This document shows, piece after piece, positions 1-8,379 of a stretch of 19,745 nt of DNA (position 1 is its first letter; each line of letters starts with the position of its first letter). The position numbers were made by a program, and so were the translations under genes. This DNA comes from Mycoemilia scoparia. Taxonomy: Eukaryota > Kickxellomycota > Kickxellomycetes > Kickxellales > Kickxellaceae. Location of the stretch: the NCBI GenBank assembly GCA_027575805.1, contig JANBPU010000284.1, forward strand, positions 1 through 19,745, written 5' to 3'. The notes under the pieces were generated by a model. That model saw nothing but the letters and a program-made list of their open reading frames with translations. It made no database searches and had not been told where the DNA came from.

Positions 1-21
1 CTAAAAGTTAAAATGGGAGGC

Positions 22-121
22 AACTTTTGAAGGGTGAATGTTTACTAGTAAAACTTGGCATCGATTTGGATGTGATTGCGCCTATAATCGTTGGCCACCA
101 AAAGGTGCTCTTCAAAAATTA
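22..121 (+). repeat. Short inverted-repeat element, copy A (MITE-like)
   Basis: The ends form an imperfect inverted repeat: the left end reads CTTTTGAAGGGTGAATG and the right end, reverse-complemented, reads TAATTTTTGAAGAGCACC. The interior holds TGTGATTGCGCCTATAATC, a 19-base string found identically (on the other strand) in the copy at 19657-19742. No coding capacity is visible. It belongs to the same family as the copies at 4871, 5187, 10001, 14760 and 19657. Identity as a non-autonomous transposable element is inferred from size, ends and copy number. A target-site duplication is not clear here. Confidence 0.7.
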
Positions 122-168
122 GTACCCAAATGATTAAAAAACAGGCACTCGCAATTATGACAGGATTG

Positions 169-188
169 CACACACACACACACACACA
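169..188. repeat. (CA)n microsatellite
   Basis: About ten uninterrupted CA units. Confidence 0.95.
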
Positions 189-267
189 AACATATATGGA
201 AAATTCTCTATGAAATGCGAGCAGGCTGTTGAATCTTCCTATCTCTATGGAAATTTTATCTGAAAGT

Positions 268-283
268 ATATATATATATATAT
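268..283. repeat. (TA)n microsatellite
   Basis: About eight TA units. Confidence 0.9.
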
Positions 284-543
284 TTCTCTCCAAAAAGGAA
301 CCGAGAATGTGACGGGCATCATTATGGCCGCTCTTTTTGATATTGTAACTCCAAACATTTACTCAAAACATTTGATATCTCTAGATATGTGCTTTTTGAT
401 GCTGGGTTTACTACTGAATATTCAACGCCATTTATCTCAGTAAATCAAATGGGCAAATTTCTTTTCTCATCACCATCACCACCATTATTTTGAGTAAAAA
501 AAGCACTGAGAACATTTACAACTCTGACCAAACACATTCCTTC

Positions 544-550
544 TATAAAT
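544..550 (+). promoter_or_regulatory. Probable TATA box of the 679-1854 gene
   Basis: TATAAAT lies about 130 bases before the ATG at 679. This spacing would give a 5' untranslated region of roughly 100 bases. A T10/A7 palindromic run (about 611-628) lies between it and the start codon. No other TATA-like sequence sits closer on this strand. Confidence 0.5.
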
Positions 551-678
551 ATCAATAAGTATATTTTTTGAAACGTTGGTCTATCAACTATTTTACCACA
601 ACAAAGCTATCTTTTTTTTTTAAAAAAATAATTATCAAGCAACTATAACCACCTGAATTTGTGATAAACAACCAAAAC

Positions 679-1854
679 ATGAGCAGCCATTGCGATAAAG
701 GAATACCTTCGGTTCTTGAAAAAAGCAACCCAAAAAACAACAGCGAGATCTCATATTTTGACTCCCAAGGCCAAACCAATTCCAACAACAGCAGTAAAGC
801 AATGGAAACATATCGTCAAGAAATCATTAGAGAACTGACATGTGTGTTCCAGGAACCAATATTTCATGATTTGTACGACCAATACTTGTGTCAAGGCAAT
901 CTCAATTATTCTTTGGATAGCCATCTCTCTACCCCATGTGCTTCTTGTCATGGTAACCAAAAAGAACCAATTTCAGCTTTCGTAGACACAAATGTGCGCA
1001 ATGATGTGTATCAGAAACTACCAAAGCCACAGCAGAGTTTATCGGAACTTGAAAACCTGGCTATATACAAAAACTTTACATTTAAGGAGATTCGAGATGT
1101 TTTAAGCCAATTTAAATTTACCAAAAAAATCGACCCGATGCCTGCTTCATTTTTCGGAACAGCTCTGATGAATCTAACTCCGCTCGAGCTATTTGATATT
1201 GCATTCGCCAGGCTCCCTGAAGTTGGCTATACCATAAGAAACTTTGGCCTTCCAGGTGATATTGCTGGAACGGATTGCTTCTTTAAGCTTTTATACGATG
1301 CCAAAACATTTTATTCCAAAGGAATCATGCCAAGCATCAAATTGCCCCCTAAATTTCACTCTGGGTACTATTACATGTATAAAAAGCGGAGAGCGATTAA
1401 CTTGGCTTCTTATTATAAGCACTATGTTGTGTCCAACACTACATTGCATTTCAGAGACCATTCTCAATCCGAAATCACCAAGGATGATAATTATGACGAC
1501 AGAGACGGGATTAGAGTGAAATGTGCTGAACACTGGTATGGGCGTTTGCAATATTTTGGAGCAGCCTATGATAGAATGTGTGCAAGCCTTGCTGCCAAAA
1601 CTGGACATAGCAACAAAGAAATTATTAGTGGCACATTGAAATCTGTGTTTATAGTCAACTTGATTTTGATTGAAGTAGCCAAAAAGTGTTGCTTTTTGCT
1701 CTCAGGACAAAATATGGATGGGATTCACGAGATCAAATGGCTCAACATGTATTGGAAACAATTTGACGATCCAAATCTCAATGAGTTTGCTCAATGGTAC
1801 TTGCCAAATAGTTCCAATAAATTCTCAATTGGTGGATTTATAGATGATATATAA
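679..1854 (+). CDS. Uncharacterised 391-residue protein
   Basis: This is an intronless open frame of 391 codons. I place the start at the ATG at 679 (MSSHCDKG); the frame also runs back to a GTG at 661, which is not credible as a nuclear start. Residues 1-45 are polar and Ser/Asn-rich, probably disordered. From about 46 to 391 the protein looks globular, mostly helical, and rich in Tyr, Phe and Cys, with a basic patch YKKRR near 235-239 and one hydrophobic helix near 322-342 that is marginal for a membrane span. Cysteines at 87 and 90 form CASCH, which is probably not a heme site. A TATA box upstream and AATAAA 117 bases downstream support a real transcript. It is convergent with the next gene. 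I do not recognise the family and assign no function. Confidence 0.75.
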   Translation: MSSHCDKGIPSVLEKSNPKNNSEISYFDSQGQTNSNNSSKAMETYRQEIIRELTCVFQEPIFHDLYDQYLCQGNLNYSLDSHLSTPCASCHGNQKEPISAFVDTNVRNDVYQKLPKPQQSLSELENLAIYKNFTFKEIRDVLSQFKFTKKIDPMPASFFGTALMNLTPLELFDIAFARLPEVGYTIRNFGLPGDIAGTDCFFKLLYDAKTFYSKGIMPSIKLPPKFHSGYYYMYKKRRAINLASYYKHYVVSNTTLHFRDHSQSEITKDDNYDDRDGIRVKCAEHWYGRLQYFGAAYDRMCASLAAKTGHSNKEIISGTLKSVFIVNLILIEVAKKCCFLLSGQNMDGIHEIKWLNMYWKQFDDPNLNEFAQWYLPNSSNKFSIGGFIDDI

Positions 1855-1970
1855 AACGATATTATAAACATCATGTAAGCGCTATAACCCAATCGCTATG
1901 AATTGTATCTTTGAGGGATATATAATTTTGGCATATAATTATGCATACGTTTATGATTTTCAGTATATAA

Positions 1971-1976
1971 AATAAA
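1971..1976 (+). terminator. Polyadenylation signal of the 679-1854 gene
   Basis: AATAAA lies 117 bases after the stop codon, in an AT-rich stretch on the coding strand. The remaining roughly 290 bases before the signal of the convergent gene hold nothing recognisable. Confidence 0.55.
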
Positions 1977-2263
1977 AGACAGCTTTGTTAGATAGCTCCA
2001 CCTGATTATGTTAATGACAGCAAAGCCGTGTCACTTTTTAATTACTATTCTAAATGACTAGCTGTTTTCAATTAAATCATTTTTAAATGGAATTCATTTA
2101 ATGGGGTTCTAGATTGAGACAAGGTGGGTGTGCAGTTTGTTGGATGCTAATAAATTTCAAGCTTGTATTGCAGTGACTATTCTGTCATAGCCTTTTAGAG
2201 GAGACAGCCAAATGTATAACTTGATTTTAACACAATAATAAATACTTTTTAGTACTTGCTTTT

Positions 2264-2269
2264 TTTATT
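2264..2269 (-). terminator. Polyadenylation signal of the 2328-3380 gene
   Basis: AATAAA on the minus strand, about 59 bases beyond the stop codon, is flanked by A/T runs. The two convergent transcripts would end about 290 bases apart. Confidence 0.6.
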
Positions 2270-2327
2270 GAAAAAAAACATACACTGCAGTAGCAGCTAC
2301 TACTACTACAACTTCTACTAAAAACTA

Positions 2328-3380
2328 CTAATCATCATCTTCACCATCCCCTTCATCACAAGAATAATAATTTGTGGAAGATCTCTGAATCGTACTTTTG
2401 ATTTGATTATTGAACCTTTGGATAAAGTCAATAATCTCATTTGGTGATTTTAATTCAGGAATAATGATCTCCCAATCGGATAAATGGGTATTGCTAATTG
2501 CACTGCTAGCATCCTCGCATTCTAATCCAGGACCAAATTCCTTTGCCAACTTCCTATTACATAAGTAATCGGCTGTCTGTGTCAAAAAGTATGCCAATAG
2601 GCATTCCTTTCCATTGATTGTGACAGTTATATCCATATCCAAAATTTCACCACTTTTCTGTGGCTTTCCGGATTGTTGTTGTTGGCCTTTGCGAAAGTGT
2701 ACACCTGCAAGGTTATTAATACCCGTTTCTAGGATCTCATGTGCCAAAGTGTGGATTCTGTCCAGCAACAATTCATGGGTCTCAGAGATTACATTATCAT
2801 TGTCTTTAGCTTGAGGATTGTTTACCTTTTCAACAAACACTTGGGAAAGCAAAAAAGACATAAGAGCAATGGTTGCACACAAATCCAGCTTCTGCAGATT
2901 AAACATCAAGCCACGGGCCGAGTGATGTACATTGGTATTGGTCATGTAGGCTTCAACCTGATCAACAATGGATTTGCAAGCTTGCAAAGCCTCGTCAAAC
3001 TGTTCATTATACTGCTTTTCATAAGCAATATACTCGACCATTCTGCCGAATGTATCGGTCAAAGGCTTCATATATTTTCCAGTAAGAGTGGTGGTGTCAG
3101 ACTTTGAGAAACCATGTCGACGCATTAAATTGTCCATCATGTTCAAAAATGCCATGTAGTAGTCAATGTACTTGGTCACAGATTTTGTAGAACTCTCACC
3201 AAAGGCCTTGAAGGATTTGTCGACGGGAATCAGCTGCACCAAGATTTCTTCAGCGACTGTATTCAGTTTTATGGAAGCCTTAGTGCCTTTAAGGAGTTCC
3301 TTTGTCTTGTTCAAAAAGAGCCACCATAAAACCGTTGCAATCCCCAAGAATAGGAGAGAGGCTGCCATAGCGAAGGTCAT
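2328..3380 (-). CDS. Uncharacterised membrane-anchored protein, 350 residues
   Basis: This is an intronless frame. I choose the ATG at 3380 (MTFAMAASLL), which places a strong hydrophobic segment at residues 5-24, immediately followed by Lys-rich residues (25, 27, 31, 34, 38). The frame continues upstream to 3581, but that part overlaps the TATA box and Ser/Leu-rich repeat DNA, so it is probably untranslated. The positive charges after the segment suggest a single signal-anchor with the bulk of the protein cytosolic. Residues 40-225 look helical, with a second hydrophobic helix near 166-183; 233-243 are Gln/Lys/Gly-rich linker; 245-330 look mixed alpha/beta; the tail (341-350) is Asp/Glu-rich. 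I do not recognise the family. An endomembrane or mitochondrial outer-membrane protein is possible from the anchor alone, with no motif to decide. Confidence 0.75.
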   Translation of the reverse strand: MTFAMAASLLFLGIATVLWWLFLNKTKELLKGTKASIKLNTVAEEILVQLIPVDKSFKAFGESSTKSVTKYIDYYMAFLNMMDNLMRRHGFSKSDTTTLTGKYMKPLTDTFGRMVEYIAYEKQYNEQFDEALQACKSIVDQVEAYMTNTNVHHSARGLMFNLQKLDLCATIALMSFLLSQVFVEKVNNPQAKDNDNVISETHELLLDRIHTLAHEILETGINNLAGVHFRKGQQQQSGKPQKSGEILDMDITVTINGKECLLAYFLTQTADYLCNRKLAKEFGPGLECEDASSAISNTHLSDWEIIIPELKSPNEIIDFIQRFNNQIKSTIQRSSTNYYSCDEGDGEDDD

Positions 3381-3440
3381 TGTGCAAGCTGTTGTTGTAC
3401 ACAAATTCCAGAGGGAAAAGTGGAACGAAGAGGAGCTGTG

Positions 3441-3470
3441 AGAGTGCGAGAGGGTGCGAGAGGGTGCGAG
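3441..3470. repeat. 10-bp tandem repeat in the leader of the 2328-3380 gene
   Basis: Three adjacent units (AGAGTGCGAG, then AGGGTGCGAG twice) lie between the TATA box and the chosen ATG. They are pyrimidine-rich on the transcribed sense strand (CTCGCACCCT). If the upstream reading frame were used they would encode Ser/Leu/His-rich residues. Confidence 0.8.
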
Positions 3471-3548
3471 AAGTAGTTGGTTGGTTGTATTGCAAGAGCG
3501 TGGAAAGTAGATGATGGGTAGGACTAGAATTTGGCACATGGCTGTTGG

Positions 3549-3556
3549 TTTATATA
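3549..3556 (-). promoter_or_regulatory. TATA box of the 2328-3380 gene
   Basis: TATATAAA on the minus strand lies about 170 bases before the ATG at 3380. Its position inside the upstream extension of the reading frame is the main reason for preferring the internal ATG. Confidence 0.6.
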
Positions 3557-3559
3557 GGG

Positions 3560-4870
3560 GTTTCCAAAGCATGATTTCCAAATTTTAGCTACCAAAAAAT
3601 GATTTTCGAAAATATATTTTTGTTTGAAATTGGTATTTTTTTTCTGTGCAAATTTTAGGGAGGTGGGTTTTTTTGGAAGACAGTTGTCAAATTTTGCTTT
3701 GCTATCAAATATCAATAATCACTTTTATCAATTGATACTTGAAATAAAAATAAATTTTGTCATAAAACCAAAAATGTAAATCTTTTTAAGCCGAAAAATG
3801 TAATGGCTCGTGTATCAAGAAAGAAAATTGAAGTTAGGAAGTTTACAAAATATTTTTTTATCAAAAAGAGTAATGGCTCGTGTATCAAGAAAGAAAATTG
3901 AAGTTAGGAAGTTTACAAAATATTTTTTATCAAAAAGAGTAATGGCCGAAAAGAATGGGTAATAAAAAACATTATTACTAATAATTTTAAAATTTATTTT
4001 TAGTCCTGACAAGCTACATTCTGGTTTTATTTTACTTTTTATCAAAATTAGGCTAGAAACGTATATGTCCTTGTATTTTGGTAATCCGGGGATTATTGCG
4101 CAGTGCCAATTTTTGAAGAATACTATGTCATATATCTTTCTCGCGCTTTCCAGTGGTGGGCGATAATTATAATTTTTCTTATGCCTTAATTTAGTTAATT
4201 CCATACCACCATTATTATCATTATTATTTTCTTTTTCTAGATACATTCAAATCAATGCTTTATGCTAGAGTAGAATCAGATATAACACTATTATTTATAA
4301 ATACAATTTGCAAAAGGCCATGAATTATATATATCCATTGTGAAAGATGTGACATTTTTTGATGATAGTATTAACACATGCGTGGCACTCTTCTCCCCCA
4401 AAACAAGATAAAATTATGACGCTCTTTTGTGCATTAATTGCTTGTATATTGTTTCTATTATCGGTATTGAGATGTCTCTCTCAAACACACAAGTATTAAC
4501 AGGCAAATAAAACTAACTGACGTAGTACATTTATTCATTCATGCATGTGGCCAATACGATTCAAGACACACATAATACATGCACAAACATTTGAAAATAT
4601 CTCACCAAAAAAAGCTTTGTAACTCGTGACAATCACCAGATAAAATACCAAAATTCTCATGATGATCTCTTATAGACTAGTTAGCTAATGCCAAATATAA
4701 ATGCAGAAAGTCTTGAACAAAATGTTTATTGCAATTTATAGTACTTTGGTAGGTGATATTTAAATTAGAGAACTGGAAATGCTGTATTGAAAGATGCAAA
4801 CTTATTTGTCAAATCAATTAGAACGCAGAGAAAAGAGTGTGTTTGAAATGTTGGTGGTTATAGGGGTTAG
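3560..4870. other. AT-rich intergenic stretch without a supported gene
   Basis: The stretch holds the 12-base palindrome TATCAATTGATA at 3726-3737, the 70-bp tandem duplication at 3801-3939, and poly-T/poly-A tracts. A 143-codon minus-strand frame (3815-4246) runs through the duplication, but its composition is that of AT-rich noncoding DNA and I do not call it. From about 4250 to 4870 I see nothing distinct. Confidence 0.55.
3801..3939. repeat. 70-bp tandem duplication (two copies plus a 7-base stub)
   Basis: Unit 1 (3801-3870, 70 bases) and unit 2 (3871-3939, 69 bases) both begin TAATGGCTCGTGTATCAAG and are identical except for one T in a poly-T run. A third start, TAATGGC, follows at 3940 before the similarity ends. 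Near-identity points to a recent duplication, probably by slippage or unequal exchange. Confidence 0.95.
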
Positions 4871-4943
4871 TAATTTTTGAAGGGCTATATAGTCATCCAT
4901 TTGGCTGTGATTGTCCCTATAAATATTCCCCCTTCAAAAATTA
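4871..4943 (+). repeat. Short inverted-repeat element, copy B (MITE-like)
   Basis: It has perfect 14-base terminal inverted repeats: TAATTTTTGAAGGG at the left, and its exact complement at 4930-4943. The interior includes GGCTGTGATTGTCCCTATAA, matching the family core. The stretch from TTTTTGAAGGG to its complement is 67 bases, the same length as copy C, and about 88% identical to it (8 differences by eye). The terminal A of the left TA and the final TA could be a TA target duplication, as in Tc1/mariner-type elements, but other copies do not confirm this. Confidence 0.8.
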
Positions 4944-5186
4944 TGATCCATAGTGTAAAAATTGTGCCAAGTTGTATGTTGTTGTATGCAATAAAAATTG
5001 TTCATGGTGGTGAATGTTGTTGTTTAGTACAAGAGAGGATTTGTTTATCACTACAAGATTCTGCTATTGTATTGTTTGAGCAGTTTCTGTTGTGTCTATG
5101 GCTGGTTGACTCTGGTAATAAATAATAGCGATAATACTTTAGGGGAACTTCCTTCTTTAAAATACAAATGTACATTTGAGTTATTG

Positions 5187-5253
5187 TTTTTGAAGGGCTA
5201 TAGAGTCACTTATTTGGCTGTGGTTGTCCCTATAATCATTCACCCTTCAAAAA
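5187..5253 (+). repeat. Short inverted-repeat element, copy C (MITE-like)
   Basis: It has perfect 11-base terminal repeats (TTTTTGAAGGG and complement), extending imperfectly outward on the right (ATTATAATCC, compare ATTATGATCC next to copy B). The core reads GGCTGTGGTTGTCCCTATAA. It lies in the same orientation as copy B, 246 bases away, and about 165 bases beyond the stop codon of the LITAF-domain gene. It could therefore be transcribed in antisense orientation as part of that gene's 3' untranslated region. Confidence 0.8.
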
Positions 5254-5417
5254 TTATAATCCATTTGTTGCGCTATGCCATGGGCGATTCTTTCCTCTGT
5301 ATCGTATGCGTACTTTCTATGGCACCACAGCAGCGCACGGATTAGGTCAAAATTGTGCAATAATAAACGATCATGAATGCCCAGTGATTGTTTGTTACAT
5401 TGTCCATCATCCTTCAT

Positions 5418-8309
5418 TCAGAATTTGAATGATAGCAAACGTCTTCGCTGATGCTTTTTGCGTGGAATCCCATTCAGGGCGTAAGTGCTGAGCTTGTTTG
5501 TATTGGTGTTGTTATCGGGATTGCCGCCATTCTCGCCAGCCTCCAAGCTAGCTGGAGCCTTGGTGTTGGTAGCATTATTGATTTGGCCAAGTGAATTGGG
5601 GTTTTGGCTATCTTCTCTTCCACGCATCGAGCAGAGATATTCGCTGCTACTCAGCCCCATGGACATGTCATCCTCTCCCCACTTCTTCTTTGCCTTTCGC
5701 TTCCTTTTGAGCTCCTTGGCATCCATGGTCACCATTGCTGCATCAGCAAGAGGCGCACGTCTGATTGTGCGATTGCAGTACTTGCAGACATACATTACGT
5801 GCTTGCATCGCTTATTGACTAAGGGAACCCAGAATAGTGGCGTGAACACAAACAAAAGCAAAAATGATACAGCTGCCCATTGCTTGGCCACGCGATTTTC
5901 GTACTTGATGGGCGAATATCTGTGACACTTGGGACACATGATGCTCTTGGGAACAAACGAGTAATTCGATGCCAATAGGTCTGCATTTGGGTTTTCGCCT
6001 GGTATGTAGATGGTTGTGCTGTTTGCAGGCAATAGCGTGGTGCTGTTATTATTTCTACGAAATGGAGAGCAAGTGGCTGTACCGTTCAGCTGTCTCAGGC
6101 GCTGCTGCTCACGACCACCACGAACTGCATCAGCCTGGCTCTCGTCTACATCAGAGTCTTCTGGAATATTTATGCTCACTCTATTTGTACGGCGTGGGCG
6201 TTGTCCATTAGCTAGTCCATCCTCCCTTTCTTTATCGCTAATATCAGTATCTTCATCATCGGATCGATCGATACTATGCCCATTGCTATCGCCATTGCCA
6301 TTATACGAGCTTTCTGGCCCTTCAACAATTGGACCATGGTTTGGTCCTGTGATTATATCATCTGCCCTGTGTTCCTCATCTTCAGAGTCATTGTCTTCGA
6401 TGTCGGGAACAACTATCTGGTTAGACAGAGGTGGTGATGGAGGCGAGTTAGCAAAGGTAGGGTTAGAGACTTTCCAGTTTGGAAATACTGGTGTGGTTGC
6501 ACTAGGGCGAAGCGATCTTGGATGTGGCTGTGGAATGTATTGATGACCGTTAGGATAAAAGCCATTCTGATCATAGAACTCGGTCATAGCCTGTGCATCT
6601 TCTTCGCTTAAACCCTTGCTAAAATGCTGATGATGATGAGCAGTCAATGAAGGATGCTGCTGATAATACTGATCACGATAATGGATACGTTCTTGCTGCT
6701 GCTGCTGAAGATACTGGTTAGGAGGATATTCGCTGCCTGGGTATAGTTTCTGCTTCTGCTGCGGGTGTTGCTGGGCTGTGCTGGTTGGTTGTCGAGTATT
6801 CTGCACATTGCTAGTAATTCTCCCAGAGGTTGTCTGACGTCGTCTGGTTTTGTTTACTACTCTACCCTGCCCATTCTCTTGCATGATTGGAGAAGATGGC
6901 GGAGATCTTGGCATCGTATTATTGTTAGGAGGAACAAGCTTGTGGTAGCCATTCAGATGCCCACCATTATTATTAACAGCACCTGATGATGGATGACGCT
7001 GGAAGTGGCCACCGCCGTTACTCTTGGCAGACTCAAAATTGGTACCAGATTGGAATTGTAGATATTGGTCATGAAGGCTATGGTTATGAGCAGCAGCATT
7101 ATAGTGCCCATGACCAGGTTGATACTGGGCATGCTGTGAAGGCGTTGGCATTGATGGGCTGCGACGAGGTTTATGAGGCGCTGCTCTGCCGACATTTTTA
7201 CTGCAATTTATAGTACCCAACAACTCATACCCCTCAATAATCCTATTGACTTTGCTGCTCTTTGAGTCTATAGCGTCGATGTTGCCGGTTCTATCTTCAT
7301 GTGAAAAATGGTATGAATTTCCACGGCTTCTATTGTTATTTTTACTGCTCTGGTTACTGCCGCTAGCATTGCTACTACTAGCTTCATAGCTAACACTTTC
7401 TGTATAAGCACGGCTATCAGTGTACCCGCCATCCATGCTCATACTACTCCACAAGCCATTATTACTCCTGCTCATCCCATCGTCGTCATCGTCGGCGTCT
7501 ATACCTCTTACATCATCATCATCATCATCATCGATACCATAGTTATAAGCCTGCTTTTCTTCGTCTTCATAGCCGGAATCAATAATTGCTACTCTATGGC
7601 CATTGAAATAATCTTGTTCAGTGTTGGCTTGTGGCGCTGTAGCTGTTGTGTCATGAGACGTTGTTCGGGGGGCATTTCCCCTATTTGACTGATTCCTTGG
7701 CGACCCAGCCGTAGTAGACCTCCTCTTGGCCAAAAGGGCTGAATTATCTCTTTGCGTGCCACCAATTTCTTTGGCTGTGATGTTGCCGCCACCATTGATC
7801 ATATTACCCTTTGCAGTAGGCGAAGCCGTAGCAGCAGTGGTGGTGGTTGTGGTGACGCCACTCATTTCGCCATTAAACTGAGCATTATACCCCGACGCCC
7901 CAATACTGCTAGAATTGCTGGCGTGCTTGGTATTATTGTTGCTGTTGAGGTCCATAGGCTTGAAATTTTCATAATGGCCACTATCATTTTCATCATAGTC
8001 ATCGCCTAAGAGTGATGACCGTCGAGATACTGATGGAAGGCTGGAAAATGATGATGAAGCGGCTGAGTAAAAGTATTGGGAGCCCTCTTCACTGGTCGTT
8101 GTGTATCTTGAGGATGCTGCTGATGAAGTTCTTATCGAAGCAGAGCCATTGAGGACCGGAGAGGTATTATCAAGTGGAGTGAATGCACGAAGACCAGCCC
8201 TCCGTGTGTAGCTTTTGCGGGATTGGTATGTATCAGTAGGCGAAGATGTAGAATTATTGAAAGTATTTCTTAGAGAGGATGTAGAATATGATGGCCGCAT
8301 TATATTCAT
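5418..8309 (-). CDS. LITAF-domain membrane protein with long disordered N-terminus
   Basis: The single frame spans 963 codons. An in-frame TAA directly precedes the ATG at 8309, fixing the 5' limit unless an upstream intron exists; Met4 is an alternative start. Near the C-terminus is a LITAF-like zinc ribbon: CPKC at 792-795, a hydrophobic stretch near 807-831, then CKHVMYVCKYC ending at 845. The spacing between the two CxxC knuckles is 46 residues, against 48 in human LITAF as I recall it. In that family the paired knuckles bind zinc and the hydrophobic part dips into the cytosolic face of late-endosome or plasma membranes. Residues 1 to about 770 are low-complexity: Ser/Asn/Thr-rich, Asp runs near 260-275, and His/Gln/Pro-rich from 380 to 620. 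Two basic clusters follow the domain (ELKRKRKAKKK near 866-876, and RKKHQRRR near the end). The function of the extension is unknown; an adaptor role in membrane trafficking is inferred from the family only. Confidence 0.85.
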   Translation of the reverse strand: MNIMRPSYSTSSLRNTFNNSTSSPTDTYQSRKSYTRRAGLRAFTPLDNTSPVLNGSASIRTSSAASSRYTTTSEEGSQYFYSAASSSFSSLPSVSRRSSLLGDDYDENDSGHYENFKPMDLNSNNNTKHASNSSSIGASGYNAQFNGEMSGVTTTTTTAATASPTAKGNMINGGGNITAKEIGGTQRDNSALLAKRRSTTAGSPRNQSNRGNAPRTTSHDTTATAPQANTEQDYFNGHRVAIIDSGYEDEEKQAYNYGIDDDDDDDVRGIDADDDDDGMSRSNNGLWSSMSMDGGYTDSRAYTESVSYEASSSNASGSNQSSKNNNRSRGNSYHFSHEDRTGNIDAIDSKSSKVNRIIEGYELLGTINCSKNVGRAAPHKPRRSPSMPTPSQHAQYQPGHGHYNAAAHNHSLHDQYLQFQSGTNFESAKSNGGGHFQRHPSSGAVNNNGGHLNGYHKLVPPNNNTMPRSPPSSPIMQENGQGRVVNKTRRRQTTSGRITSNVQNTRQPTSTAQQHPQQKQKLYPGSEYPPNQYLQQQQQERIHYRDQYYQQHPSLTAHHHQHFSKGLSEEDAQAMTEFYDQNGFYPNGHQYIPQPHPRSLRPSATTPVFPNWKVSNPTFANSPPSPPLSNQIVVPDIEDNDSEDEEHRADDIITGPNHGPIVEGPESSYNGNGDSNGHSIDRSDDEDTDISDKEREDGLANGQRPRRTNRVSINIPEDSDVDESQADAVRGGREQQRLRQLNGTATCSPFRRNNNSTTLLPANSTTIYIPGENPNADLLASNYSFVPKSIMCPKCHRYSPIKYENRVAKQWAAVSFLLLFVFTPLFWVPLVNKRCKHVMYVCKYCNRTIRRAPLADAAMVTMDAKELKRKRKAKKKWGEDDMSMGLSSSEYLCSMRGREDSQNPNSLGQINNATNTKAPASLEAGENGGNPDNNTNTNKLSTYALNGIPRKKHQRRRLLSFKF

Positions 8310-8348
8310 TTATCCGGTATTTGAGTATAACTTGTTGAGAACTTGTGT

Positions 8349-8379
8349 GAGAAGAGAGAGGGAGAGGGGAAGAGAAAGA
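8349..8379 (-). promoter_or_regulatory. Pyrimidine-rich tract upstream of the LITAF-domain gene
   Basis: On the minus strand this is an almost pure C/T stretch 40-70 bases before the ATG. Such CT blocks are common just before start codons or transcription starts in filamentous fungi. No convincing TATA box was found for this gene. Confidence 0.4.

Larger units (their letters stand above)
122..540. other. Intergenic stretch upstream of the first gene
   Basis: No gene is supported. The stretch holds a (CA)n run at 169-188 and a (TA)n run at 268-283. The rest is AT-rich and non-repetitive, and is probably the upstream region of the gene starting at 679. Confidence 0.6.

Noticed and set aside
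937..951. CASCH, a c-type heme attachment pattern, in the 391-residue protein
   Set aside because: There is no signal peptide, no second axial-ligand pattern and no cytochrome-like context. One CxxCH in a Cys-rich protein is likely chance.
2328..3380. Metalloprotease reading of the His-rich stretch THELLLDRIHTLAHEI
   Set aside because: It does not contain HEXXH, and no other protease signature is present.
3381..3581. Upstream extension of the membrane-anchored protein by 67 residues
   Set aside because: It overlaps the TATA box and the 10-bp repeats, and it would bury an excellent N-terminal anchor.
3815..4246. 143-codon minus-strand frame
   Set aside because: It runs through the tandem duplication, has Phe/Ile/Lys/Asn composition typical of AT-rich noncoding DNA, and matches no family I recognise.
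5485..6543. Plus-strand frames opposite the LITAF-domain gene (146 and 177 codons)
   Set aside because: They are antisense shadows of a long, better-supported frame and have no recognisable domain.
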